Assembly: GCF_032854445.1 (NCBI RefSeq)
Contig: NC_088307.1
Location: 28,124,547 to 28,188,546 of the forward strand
Direction: 5' to 3'
Length of the DNA: 64,000 bases
From: Liolophura sinensis
Lineage: Eukaryota > Mollusca > Polyplacophora > Chitonida > Chitonidae
Position 1 is the stretch's first letter. Each line of letters begins with the position of its first letter. The notes beneath the pieces were generated by a model that worked only from the letters and a program-made list of their open reading frames with translations, was not told the DNA's origin and did not search any database. The position numbers were made by a program, and so were the translations under genes. Of this stretch, positions 38,801 to 53,800 are shown in pieces.

Positions 38801-41800
38801 ACAATGGCATTAATTAGTTTAATTATTAATGTTGAATGGTGTTTAACGTCGTGTTCAGAGAGAAGCTGCGACGCACACACTATGGTTGTTGTGGTTACAA
38901 GATATCACAGGCGTTTTCTCATCCCCACTATGACGAACCCTTTTCGCTATCGCTCGAGCAGATTTCCCTGGCAGCCGCTTTTGCTTCTGTCCTCTTGGGG
39001 ACTGAATGACTTGCTCAAGGATATCATTGAAGTTTTCCGTTATCCACGCAGTTTATGTTACTTTAGAAGCGACTTGTGTTGTCAAACGGTCACACGTCGG
39101 CCAAACATGTGCGCTGCCATTTTGTACAAAACTGCAACACACGTGACCTCAATTCAACCCGCTGAGTGGCTGAACGGATATATCGGGAGTTGTTAAAAAT
39201 AGATTGTGGCGCTTATCGCTGTTTGAAAACAATCATTATATTTTGCTGCTCGACAGAAGGGCTTAATCGGCTTTTGCAGGAAAACTGACTTCACAGACAA
39301 GAAGGGGACGGTTCGAACTGTGTAGAGGCATGCTAACGTTAAATTTACCCAGAATGGTGTTTATCGGTTTTTGCGTATGAACTCTTCAAATGAAAACAAC
39401 TAATATCTAGTACCAAAAAAAACCCAAAACACTACTTGCATATTTAGTTTCAATTTAAGATAAACATGATATCATCTCTGGTCCTGGTCCTGGTTTGCAA
39501 GAGAGAGAGAGAAAAAAAAAACATAATAAAACTGGCTTTTCACAAATACAGGTACACTACGACTCACTGGGTCATCTGCAGAGGCTTGTTGATGTATGTC
39601 TCCACCAGTGGTCTCACATCATATATACCACTCACCAACATTGCACCTGCAACAGACACACAAAAGTATATTACATCTGATGTGATTAAAACTATACTAT
39701 ACAGTAACATACGTGTAGGTCTGCATATGTGGTCTCATATATGCTGCTCATCAGCACTGCACCTACAACTTCATTGTTTTCTTCTATAAAGGGGATGAGT
39801 AATATACATGTAGGTCTATACATGTGGTCTCCCATACATCATATATGCTGATCACCAGCATTGCACCTACAACTTCATTGTTTTCTTCTATAAAGAGGAC
39901 GAGTAATATACATGTAGGTCTATACATGTGGTCTCACATACATCATATATGCTGCTCATCAGCATTGCACCTACAACATCACTGTTTACCTCCATAAAGA
40001 GGATGAGTAATATACATGTAGGTCTATACATGTGGTCTCCCATACATCATATATGCTGATCACCAGCATTGCACCTACAACATCACTGTTTACCTCCATA
40101 AAGAGGATGAGTAATATACATGTAGGTCTATACATGTGGTCTCCCATACATCATATATGCTGATCACCAGCATTGCACCTACAACATCATTGTTTACCTC
40201 CATAAAGAGGATGAGTAATATACATGCAGGTCTATACATGTGGTCTCCCATACATCATATATGCTGATCACCAGCATTGCACCTACAACATCATTGTTTA
40301 CCTCCATAAAGAGGATGAGTAATATACATGTAGGTCTATACATGTGGTCTCCCATACATCATATATGCTGATCACCAGCATTGCACCTACAACATCACTG
40401 TTTACCTCCATAAAGAGGATGAGTAATATACATGTAGGTCTATACATGTGGTCTCCCATACATCATATATGCTGATCACCAGCATTGCACCTACAACATC
40501 ACTGTTTACCTCCATAAAGAGGATGAGTAATATACATGTAGGTCTATACATGTGGTCTCCCATACATCATATATGCTGATCACCAGCATTGCACCTACAA
40601 CATCATTGTTTACCTCTATAAAGAGGACGAGTAATATACATGTAGGTTTATACATGTGGTCTCACATACATCATATATGCTGCTCATCAGCATTGCACCT
40701 ACAACATCACTGTTTACCTCCATAAAGAGGATGAGTAATATACATGTAGGTCTATACATGTGGTCTCCCATACATCATATATGCTGATCACCAGCATTGC
40801 ACCTACAACATCATTGTTTACCTCTATAAAGAGGACAAGTAATATACATGTAGGTCTATACATGTGGTCTCGCATACATCATATATGCTGCTCATCAGCA
40901 TTGCACCTACAACATCACTGTTTACCTCCATAAAGAGGATGAGTAATATACATGTAGGTCTATACATGTGGTCTCCCATACATCATATATGCTGCTCATC
41001 AGCATTGCACCTACAACATCATTGTTTACCTCTATAAAGAGGACAAGTAATATACATGTAGGTCTATACATGTGGTCTCCCATACATCATATATGCTGCT
41101 CATCAGCATTGCACCTACAACATCACTGTTTACCTCCATAAAGAGGATGAGTAATATACATGTAGGTCTATACATGTGGTCTCCCATACATCATATATGC
41201 TGATCACCAGCATTGCACCTACAACATCATTGTTTACCTCAATAAAGAGGACAAGTAATATACATGTAGGTCTATACATGTGGTCTCGCATACATCATAT
41301 ATGCTGCTCATCAGCATTGCACCTACAACATCACTGTTTACCTCCATAAAGAGGATGAGTAATATACATGTAGGTCTATACATGTGGTCTCGCATACATC
41401 ATATATGCTGATCACCAGCATTGCACCTACAACATCATTGTTTACCTCCATAAAGAGGACAAGTAATATACATGTAGGTCTATACATGTGGTCTCGCATA
41501 CATCATATATGCTGATCACCAGCATTGCACCTACAACATCATTGTTTACCTCCATAAAGAGGATGAGTAATATACATGTAGGTTTATACATGTGGTCTCA
41601 CATACATCATATATGCTGCTCATCAGCATTGCACCTACAACATCACTGTTTACCTCCATAAAGAGGATGAGTAATATACATGTAGGTCTATACATGTGGT
41701 CTCCCATACATCATATATGCTGATCACCAGCATTGCACCTACAACATCATTGTTTACCTCAATAAAGAGGACAAGTAATATACATGTAGGTCTATACATG

Positions 41801-44800
41801 TGGTCTCGCATACATCATATATGCTGCTCATCAGCACTGCACCTACAACATCACTGTTTACCTCCATAAAGAGGATGAGTAATATACATGTAGGTCTATA
41901 CATGTGGTCTCCCATACATCATATATGCTGATCACCAGCACTGCACCTACAACATCACTGTTTACCTCCATAAAGAGGATGAGTAATATACATGTAGGTT
42001 TATACATGTGGTTTCTCATACATCATATATGCTGATCACCAGCATTGCACCTACAACATCACTGTTTACCTCCATAAAGAGGACAAGTAATATACATGTA
42101 GGTTTATACATGTGGTCTCTCATACATCATATATGCTGATCACCAGCATTGCACCTACAACATCATTGTTTACCTCAATAAAGAGGACAAGTAATATACA
42201 TGTAGGTCTATACATGTGGTCTCGCATACATCATATATGCTGATCACCAGCATTGCACCTACAACATCACTGTTTACCTCTATAAAGAGGATGAGTAATA
42301 TACATGTAGGTTTATACATGTGGTCTTGCATACATCATATATGCTGATCACCAGCATTGCACCTACAACATCATTGTTTACCTCAATAAAGAGGACAAGT
42401 AATATACATGTAGGTCTATACATGTGGTCTCCCATACATCATATATGCTGATCACCAGCATTGTACCTACAACTTCATTGTTTACCTCCATAAAGAGGAT
42501 GAGTAATATACATGTAGGTCTATACATGTGGTCTCGCATACATCATATATGCTGATCACCAGCATTGCACCTACAACATCACTGTTTACCTCCATAAAGA
42601 GGACGAGTAATATACATGTAGGTTTATACATGTGGTCTCGCATACATCATATATGCTGATCACCAGCATTGCACCTACAACATCATTGTTTACCTCAATA
42701 AAGAGGACAAGTAATATACATGTAGGTCTATACATGTGGTCTCGCATACATCATATATGCTGATCACCAGCACTGCATCTACAACATCATTGTTTACCTC
42801 AATAAAGAGGACAAGTAATATACATGTAGGTCTATACATGTGGTCTCGCATACATCATATATGCTGATCACCAGCACTGCATCTACAACATCACTGTTTA
42901 CCTCCATAAAGAGGATGAGTAATATACATGTAGGTTTATACATGTGGTCTCGCATACATCATATATGCTGATCACCAGCATTGCACCTACAACATCATTG
43001 TTTACCTCAATAAAGAGGACAAGTAATATACATGTAGGTCTATACATGTGGTCTCGCATACATCATATATGCTGATCACCAGCACTGCATCTACAACATC
43101 ATTGTTTACCTCAATAAAGAGGACAAGTAATATACATGTAGGTCTATACATGTGGTCTCGCATGCATCATATATGCTGATCACCAGCATTGCATCTACAA
43201 CATCATTGTTTACCTCAATAAAGAGGACAAGTAATATACATGTAGGTCTATACATGTGGTCTCGCATACATCATATATGCTGATCACCAGCATTGCATCT
43301 ACAACATCACTGTTTACCTCCATAAAGAGGATGAGTAATATACATGTAGGTTTATACATGTGGTCTTGCATACATCATATATGCTGATCACCAGCACTGC
43401 ACCTACAACATCACTGTTTACCTCCATAAAGAGGACAAGTAATATACATGTAGGTCTATACATGTGGTCTCCCATACATCATATATGCTGATCACCAGCA
43501 TTGCACCTACAACATCATTGTTTACCTCCATAAAGAGGACGAGTAATATACATGTAGGTTTATACATGTGGTCTCCCATACATCATATATGCTGATCACC
43601 AGCACTGCATCTACAACATCACTGTTTACCTCCATAAAGAGGATGAGTAATATACATGTAAGTTTATACATGTGGTCTCGCATACATCATATATGCTGAT
43701 CACCAGCATTGCACCTACAACATCATTGTTTACCTCAATAAAGAGGACAAGTAATATACATGTAGGTCTATACATGTGGTCTCGCATACATCATATATGC
43801 TGATCACCAGCACTGCATCTACAACATCATTGTTTACCTCAATAAAGAGGACAAGTAATATACATGTAGGTCTATACATGTGGTCTCGCATACATCATAT
43901 ATGCTGATCACCAGCACTGCATCTACAACATCACTGTTTACCTCCATAAAGAGGATGAGTAATATACATGTAGGTTTATACATGTGGTCTCGCATACATC
44001 ATATATGCTGATCACCAGCATTGCACCTACAACATCATTGTTTACCTCAATAAAGAGGACAAGTAATATACATGTAGGTCTATACATGTGGTCTCGCATA
44101 CATCATATATGCTGATCACCAGCACTGCATCTACAACATCATTGTTTACCTCAATAAAGAGGACAAGTAATATACATGTAGGTCTATACATGTGGTCTCG
44201 CATGCATCATATATGCTGATCACCAGCATTGCATCTACAACATCATTGTTTACCTCAATAAAGAGGACAAGTAATATACATGTAGGTCTATACATGTGGT
44301 CTCGCATACATCATATATGCTGATCACCAGCATTGCATCTACAACATCACTGTTTACCTCCATAAAGAGGATGAGTAATATACATGTAGGTTTATACATG
44401 TGGTCTTGCATACATCATATATGCTGATCACCAGCACTGCACCTACAACATCACTGTTTACCTCCATAAAGAGGACAAGTAATATACATGTAGGTCTATA
44501 CATGTGGTCTCCCATACATCATATATGCTGATCACCAGCATTGCACCTACAACATCATTGTTTACCTCCATAAAGAGGACGAGTAATATACATGTAGGTT
44601 TATACATGTGGTCTCCCATACATCATATATGCTGATCACCAGCACTGCATCTACAACATCACTGTTTACCTCCATAAAGAGGATGAGTAATATACATGTA
44701 AGTTTATACATGTGGTCTCGCATACATCATATATGCTTCTCACCAGCATTGCCTCTACAACATCATTGTTTACCTCCATAAAGAGGATGGGTAATATACA

Positions 44801-47800
44801 TGTAGGTCTATACATGTGGTCTCTCATACATCATATATGCTGATCACCAGCATTGCACCTACAACATCATTGTTTACCTCTATAAAGAGGACGAGTAATA
44901 TACATGTAAGTTTATACATGTGGTCTCTCATACATCATATATGCTGATCACCAGCATTGCACCTACAACATCACTGTTTACCTCCATAAAGAGGATGAGT
45001 AATATACATGTAGGTCTATACATGTGGTCTTGCATACATCATATATGCTGATCACCAGCATTGCACCTACAACATCACTGTTTACCTCCATAAAGAGGAT
45101 GAGTAATATACATGTAGGTCTATACATGTGGTCTCCCATACATCATATATGCTGATCACCAGCATTGCACCTACAACTTCATTGTTTTCTTCTATAAAGA
45201 GGACGAGTAATATACATGTAGGTCTATACATGTGGTCTCGCATACATCATATATGCTGATCATCAGCATTGCACCTACAACATCATTGTTTACCTCCATG
45301 AAGAGGACGGGTACATGCAGCGTTTGGCATTCAAAGAATAGACAACACCAGATTAGATGTATATATGCACTAAAGTATCCTGCATGAAGTTTCAAAAAGC
45401 ATAACATTTTGTCTTTGTCATGTTGCACAACCAAAATAGCGCAGTTCAACGTAAGCAAAATCACGACCATCCAGGAACCCATGTTATCAATGAATGACCA
45501 TTCAGGTGTGACTTAAAAACGTACCTGCAGGGTGTACAAAAAGGGCAAGTAGCAGGCTGCACGCGGATGTCTACTGCTGTTCCTGTAGCCGTCTACTTTG
45601 AATATGCTTACAATATAAATCAATAGAAATTGTGGCATAACTGCTTTCAATTCAGCCACCTACTTTTGACCCCCTTCTCCAATTCTAAATAAAAACCCTG
45701 TGCCTGTATCCCGGGGATTCACTTAGGTCGTCCCAAACCCCGGTTTCATTTTAATCATACATGTGTATGTAGGTGGTGTACGAGTGATGCAACATCATGT
45801 TTTCGGTTGCTTTAACATGGTGCGCTTTGGTCAATGGCTTTGTGAGAATTTCACTGATTAAAAGCTGATTTATAGAGTTAGCAACCAGGTCAGAAGAAAA
45901 CAGCTGTGACAATTTAGGTCTGTTTCTGACCTTTTTTTCAAAATAACTAACTTTATATTATTTTTTGTCTTTCCTTTTAAAGAAAATGTCCCTTATGTGG
46001 ATGTTCTAACATGTTCTTGTTTTACCTTTACTCACCTTTAATTAGGCTGGAGCTGACCATTATCTCCTCAATCCAGTTAACTGCGAGCATCATGGCAGCC
46101 AGGTGACCTCCTGCTGAGTGACCACACAGGTAGACACCCCTATACAACAAACCAGAGGTTAAGTGGATTAAAATGGGCAATATTCTGTTGTTGTTGTTAT
46201 TCTGATGGAAAAGCATGTCATCTGTTCTAATAACATCTTAATTGTACACAATTGTGACAATAAGTGGTTGCTAAAGCTTGTGTGACCATGTGTGCATTCT
46301 TACCTACGCCGAAGTCCACGTCCTTTACACATGTATTGTGCATACCTGTGCTCCACATGTAAGGAAGTGACCATTATTGGCACAGGTAAAAAAAATTTTT
46401 GAGTATGATGCTAAACAACACATGAATAAGTAAATAAATAAATATGAAAGTACTGCCTTATAAGTGGCTTAATCTATCAAACTGCTGAATTAAATAGTCC
46501 AAGATATGTGGTACTGAGGCTCGTGTTTCCTCCACCCGAACACAATCGAGGCATAATTACATAAACACAGTTTTACTTCTTGAAACTGTCAACTTATATT
46601 AATCATTGGAAAGAATGAAGCTTCTCTGTTATCATTGCTGTTAAAAAAAAGAGTTTTAAGAAAAGGCTGTTTCATACATTCCTGAGGACCTGTGACTATG
46701 ACAATGGAGTCAAGCAGTTTTTATCAGGTAACTGGCAAAGGGCAGTGGTTTACTTCAGACACTTTAAATTTCCAAGCAAGCAGAAAATTACTTATTTTTG
46801 TTGCTCAATATCACACTTGAAATTGTTCACTTGTTCATAAGATGGCCGTCAATTTTATCAGTCTTTAACAAATGCCTCAATGCACGAACAGTCACATGAG
46901 GGTCATGCCAGACCACACGAAAGGTCACGTGAGGGTCGTGCCAGACCGCAGGAATAGTCACACGAGGGTCGTGCCAGACCACACGAACAGTTACATGAGG
47001 GTCGTGCGAGATCGGACAAACAGTCACATGAGCGTCATGCCAGACCGCACGAACAGTCACATGAGAGTCATGGCAGACCGCATGAACCGTTACACAAGGG
47101 TCATGCAATGCCGCACGAATGGTCACATAAGGGTCATGCCAGACCATACAAACGGTCACATGGCGGATGTGCAAGCCCATACGAACGGTCACATAAGGGT
47201 CATGCCAGACCATACGCACGGTCACATGAGGGATGTGCCAGACCATACGAACGGTCACATGAGGGTCATGCCAGACCATATGAACAGTCACATGAGGGAT
47301 GTGCCAGACCATACGAACGGCCACATGAGGGTCATGCCAGACCATACGCACGGTCACATGAGGGATGTGCCAGACCATACGAACGGTCACATGACGGATG
47401 TGCCAGATCATACGAACGGTCACATGACGGATGTGCCAGACCATACGAACGGTCACATGAGGGTTGTGCCAGACCATACGAACGGTCACATGAGGGTTGT
47501 GCCAGACCATATGAATGGTCACATGAGGGTCATGCCAGACCATACGAACAGTCACTTGAGGGTCATGTCAGACCATACGAACAGTCACATGAGGGTCATG
47601 TCAGACCATACGAACAGTCACATGAGGGTCATGCCAGACCATACGAACGGTCACATGAGGGTTATGCCAGACCATACGAACAGTCACTTGAGGGATATGC
47701 CAGACCACACGAACGGTCACATGAGGGTTGTGCCAGACCATACGAACGGTCACATGAGGGTTATGCCAGACCATACGAACAGTCACTTGAGGGATATGCC

Positions 47801-50800
47801 AGACCACACGAACGGTCACATGAGGGTTGTGCCAGACCACACGAACAGTCACATGAGGGTTGTGCCAGACCATACGAACGGTCACATAAGGATCGTGCCA
47901 GAGCATACGAACGGTCACATGAGTTTCATGCCAGAGTGAGTGAGTGAGTGCTTGGGGTTTAACGTCGTACTCAACAATTTTTCAGTCATATGACGACGAA
48001 GGAATTATTAGGGTGCATGTATGTGTAATGTGCCGCCTTGTTGCAGGACGGATTTCCACCGCTCTTTTATTTAGTGCTGCTTCACTGAGACGACTTACCG
48101 AAGGCAAGTAAGCCGCCCCGCCCGAGCCATTATACTGATACAGGTCAACCAGTTGTTGCACTATCCCCTTCATGCTGAACGCCAAGCGAGGAAGTTACAA
48201 CTTCCTCTTTTAAAGTCTTAGGTGTGACTCGATCAAGGATTGATCCTGGATCTACCGGTCCCGAAGCGGACGCTCTACCAACTCTGCTATCCGGGCCGGT
48301 TATCATGCCAGACCATACGCACGGTCACATGAGGGTTGTGCCAGACCATACGAACAGTCACATGAGGGTCATGCCAGACCATACGAACGGTCACATGAGG
48401 GATGTGCCAGACCATACGAAAGGTCATGTGAGGGTTATGCCAGACCATACGAACGGTCACATGAGGGATGTGCCAGACCATACGAACAGTCATGTGAGGG
48501 TCATGCCAGACTACAGGAACGGTCACATGAAAGATGTGCCAGACCATACGAAGGGTCATGTGAGGGTCATGCCAGACCATACGAACGGTCACAGGAGGGT
48601 CATCAATTACTTACTGTCACCAAAAATTAAGCCCCAGAAGCAGAGAGTGTGGTAAACTACAAACTTCCTGTTGAAGGCTCGGTTTAAAAAATTATTGAAC
48701 ACTCTATTTCTTCAACCTTTTTGCATGTTTGACGGCAACTATGAAGGCAATTTTTCCACCTCAATGGTGAGAATTTATGTTTTTAGTGAGTTTTCCAATA
48801 TCAGGGCTTCACAGAAAAAATCATGTGTTTAATCAAGATATCCTCAGAATTGGCTTAAATCAACACCAGGGGAACATTTGAAGAAACAGTGTACAAGACC
48901 AGTCCCAAGGGGGTTAGCAATGACCCAGGAGCCTCCGCACAATGTGGTCGCTCTGAGTTCAAGTCCTGCTCCAGCTCATCCTGGCTTCCTCTCCAGCCAT
49001 AGGTGGGAAGGTCTGTCAGCAACCTGAGGATGTTTGTGGGTTTCCAACGAGCTATGCTTGTTTTTTCCCTACCACAAATGAACACCAATCATACATGTAT
49101 AAATAAACAAGCAGAGTCCACTTTCACAAAACTTCCTAAATCAAATTTCTCATAACTTTTTTCCAAAATGATGCAATGTGCTTTAAGAGAAAAGTCGACT
49201 TATGAAATTTTGTGAAAGTGGGGAAAAAGTTGATATATTTTTTAAATACGACAGGATGGTCTTACCTGGATTCTCTCCTCTTGGCCATGTGTAATACATA
49301 CCCCACAGCCTTCTTCACCTGACTCACAATCTCTGTCATGCTAACTGCAAAGGGATATCATAAATGTAGTCACATTTGTCCTTTGTCACTGTTTAACTGA
49401 TTCTATGTACTGTTTTGTATTTGTACGTGAAGGCCTTAAGGAAGAACAGTTTTGTACTAATTGAGTGAATTACCTTCAATAAATAAAGATATTATTATTA
49501 TTGTTTTGTTATTATTATTATTATTATTATTATGCACCACTGTCAAAAAATTCTTTGCCACTTTCCATTCATTAATCTGTGTCCAAATTTACAGTATTTC
49601 CCAAATTCCTTTTTCAATACAACACCATGCTGTACATAACAGTTTTGTCATTTTTAAGGATAATACTTTCTGGACACAGAACTGAGTCTAGTGCTGAAAA
49701 TTGGCCAAGACCGCTCTGGGAATTGAACCTCAGACCACTTTCTACATGGCATCTACCTCTACTAATCTGACCCTGTTGTACCTTTCACGTACGTTTATAA
49801 ACAGATAAGATGATGAATTGAACCTAAAACTCACCTGTGGGAGCCAGATCATAACCAATGGGTATCACAATGCAGCCTGCTTTGAAGAGTGGAGTCACCA
49901 TGAAACTGGAGAGTTCCATACTGAAACAGGCATAAGTTAAAACACTGAGTGTGAGCCATGGGTATGGCCGTGTAGAGGCAAGGCGTACCTTTCCACTTAC
50001 TGCTGGAGGTATGTATACCTTTATAAATGTATAGCCTGTATAAAGCAAGACAGACTACCATATACATGTAGCGCATAACATGAACTGGACAACACTGTCA
50101 TCTGATTACAACACTGAACACAATCTCCGCAATTATTTTGTACAAAAAACACATATTAATTAGACTGAAACTGCACCATATGAACTGAAAGCTTTCAGAT
50201 TTACAGGCGAAGAACATCAGAACGCCTGTCTAAAGCCTATGGAGCAGAATGACGAACCCCACAATTTGTGCAAAATGTCAAATTAAGTTTGCAGTAAAAA
50301 AATAGGGGTTATCTTCAGCAACCATTCCATTTTAAATTTCACAAATAGGTCAACTGTGTTACTTTTCATGCGCGCCTCGCTGACCCAGATTTTAAAAACT
50401 TTGCAGCATGCAGCGGCCTGCTAAATACGAGCCTATTTTTGACTTGGGCTAAAATTTACAGGAGAATGGTGATGTAAAGGCAAGAAGCGATTGTGGCAAA
50501 ATGCGCGTAAATATCTTAGCTTACGGACGAATATAATGCACATGCATCGGAATTGAATGGGGTACATGTAGCTCTTTGTAAGCATTATAGTGAAATCAGG
50601 TCAACATAATTCTTGGGCTAAGGTTGGTCAGCGGTCCCTGCGCTTCAGTGTATATAAGCCACCTTTAGACCGAGGTGTCGGGCTAGACAAAGCGCATGTA
50701 TAGAAAAAGTAAAATTGAAAAAATGAATATAAAAAAAGAACTAATCTATGATTTAAATGTCAATACCGCAGTTGACATGGTTTACCTTAGCTCCTGCCAG

Positions 50801-53800
50801 TATCCACCGTGTATGTAAACCAAAATGGGGGCATCTGCGATAAAAACAAAACAAAACAGAGGTGAGTATTCACTCTCCCTAAAGACCACTTGTCTCTATC
50901 AATATTATATGGTATGCACCTTCGGTTACAGGGTGGACATATAGGTCACATGTGAGAAAGTTCAGCGGTGAAACGTTTGCTACAAGGTCAGCGGTTAACC
51001 TGAGCACTCTGGATTCTTCCACCCATAAAACTGACTCCCTATGTGTATGTGTAAAGTTAATCTGTACAGCATTAAACAATAATCAAATAAATAAATCATT
51101 CAAGCCTTGTTAGGTCCATGGTGCAGCTCTGTACCCTGGAGAAAACTAAGTTTTCACTGAGAGGTTAAGATGAGATAAGCGAAGAAAAAAGTATGCATGT
51201 AACTAGGGGAGTGCGTCACAAACATTAAAACACCTGAAAACTGCAATAAAAGGCTACAAACCACTAGGTAATGTTTTGGCTCCAAATATCTGAAGTTTCT
51301 GCCCACTTCTGTCACCATACGACACTTCTTCAAACTCGATTGTCTCCCTTGCTTTCTGACTTTCTGTGAAGATAGACCAATCATCTCATCTGACAGAACA
51401 CACCAATGTAATGCTTTCTCATAGAGAATACAGACAGAAATCTGGAGATATAAATCATGGTGTGATTTCTGTTATAATGAATGCGTATAAGTTATAATAC
51501 GCTGGTGTTACATAGCCTTTTGCTCAAGTGATAGAACATCATCTCATCAGCAAACATCAGTGTCAGAGAGAACTGTTATTTGTTAACCAGTTTGTGAAAC
51601 TGAAATTCAGCTTTCAGTGAGAGAGGTTACATGTATCACTTAACACGTTTTCCTCTTTCGCTGCATCAAAGTGGTGATGATAGGCAGACACACCTGTGGT
51701 GAGATGACTGACATGAGCATCAATGACTTCTCCTGCTGTCATCCTATGGGAATGCTGACTAGGGGAATACTGTTGGTCTTTGTCCTAAAATTAAACACAT
51801 CAAGAAAAAACAGCCATTTACGCATGTGTAACAGGTAGATTTCTACCTGTACATATTAAATTCCATGATTTCAGCTATCAAGTGAGCTATTTTCATGAAG
51901 AGGTTACTCAACAATAAAAACCTATACCATCTCAGTTCTGGTTTATTGATGACATACTGTACAAGTAATCAGCCGATGATGTAGCCTTCCTTAATAGGGC
52001 AGTTCCGAGTTTGAACTTTTTTACCACAAAAAGTAATAGAGTCCTACTGTACTATGTGACCTGTCAAAAGTGTTAGGCATCTATTGCGGAATCACACTGG
52101 ACGTCTGAAAAAAAGTTTTGCCAAAAGTTATTTAGAGTAAACAATCCAAAGAGAAAATTGAGGATCTGAACATCTGTAAACTTGGGAAGTTTCTAAAGGA
52201 AAGAGGTGCCATTCATGCCTCTGCAACACAGTGAGACAAGTGATTGCTAAAGTAATGTCTACAAAGGTTGGATAACATTTTTCATAAGTCACATGATATA
52301 GAAGGGCTGTTTTTACCTTCAACAAAAAAAGAGTTTGAACTCTTTGCAGGTGGAAAACTAAATCCACCACCAATGAGGATTAATCACTGCAATGGACAAT
52401 GGACTATAAAAGATATTCAAGCTTTATCTCAATTGTTGCCCCGTTTCTTTTTTAACCCCTGAAATGTCCTCATTTTCATATTTAAGAAATACATGAGAAT
52501 GTCAATGAAGAATTACACCTTGTGCTTTGACAGTCAGTAACACATACATGTACACATAGCACAATCATGTAAAAAGATCACTTGAGCTTAAGTGTCACAT
52601 GATAAGGTTAAATGCTGTTGGTGTGTCAGGCTCCAGCGATCACATGCACACAGTACCAGTCACTGATTTAATTAATGTAATTGGTGCAATTATAAGAGGC
52701 TCCACAGGGAAGATCTAGTTATTGTCAGTGTAAACGGTTTCTAGAGATAAAATCATAAGAGGTACACCAAATCACACATGTCCGCGCAGCATAGATTTAG
52801 CCAAAATCAGCCTCATTTTCAATTTTCTCCTATTTTCCCTACCTCTCACATGTTAATTTTGTCAGAATAGGGCATGTCAAAGACAGTGAGACACAACCAT
52901 GGCTAAACCTATGCCAGATAGACACAGCCTTGGAATACTGTCAACATTAAACATGGAAGTTTATACCACACTCGGTTTCATCGTGACATATAAGTAAAAA
53001 AAACATGCTTTATTGACGTTCACAATGTATAAAGGGTGAAGATATTTAATGTTGTCTAACATACTGTAATCTCCATTTATTACCAGCTGTACAAATCAGT
53101 CACTACATATAATATATGGCTGAGATCACATGTAAATGGTTTCTGGAGATAAGAAGTACATGTACACCAAATCACACACTGTCAACATAACATGGAGTGA
53201 GTGAGTGAGTGAGTGAGTGAGTGAGTGCTTGGGGTTTAACGTCGTACTCAACAATTTTTCAGTCATATGACGACGAAGGAATCCTTAGGGTGCATGTACA
53301 TGTAATGTGCCTCCTTGTTGCAGGACGGATTTCCACCGCTCTTTTATTTAGTGCTGCTTCACTGAGACGACTTACCGAAGGCAAGTAAGCCGCCCCGTCC
53401 GAGCCATTATACTGATACGGGTCAACCAGTAGTTGCACTATCCCCTTCATGCTGAACGTCAAGCGAGGAAGTTACAACTTCCTCTTTTAAAGTCTTAGGT
53501 GTGACTCGATCAAGGATTGATCCTGGATCTACCGGTCCCGAGGCGGACGCTCTACCAACTGTGCTATCCGGGCCGGTCAACATAACATGGAAATTTATAC
53601 CGAACTCTGCTTCACAGTGACATTTACGTAAAAATCTATGCTTTATGGACCTTCACAATGACGGCACATGGATGTGTGTGATGCTGAAGTCTCTGTAATC
53701 AAGATGTAGCTGAAAAATGTGGGGCATCTACCATTCAATTTTCCAAATACAATTGAAAGCCGGATTCACAACCGTGAAAGAAAATATTTTGCAAGGACTT

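Noticed and set aside
38820-38860. A SINE family B fragment (GGTGTTTAACGTCGTGTTCA)
   Set aside because: Only about 15 bases agree with the family B tail, which is too short to separate from chance.
38804-39196. 130-residue plus-strand frame in the CpG-rich island
   Set aside because: No domain, repeat or splice context was recognised; the island is reported as possible regulatory sequence instead.
46827-47947. Long overlapping open frames of 242-355 residues on both strands
   Set aside because: They are products of a 33-bp tandem repeat with no stop in several frames; there is no family, start context or splice support, and they lie inside an AFMID intron.
48240-48300. A tRNA gene on the minus strand (TAGCAGAGTTGGTAGAGCG)
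   Set aside because: It is the tRNA-like head of SINE family B; a second copy with a tail and target-site duplication lies at 53196-53575, and the sequence does not continue as a full tRNA.
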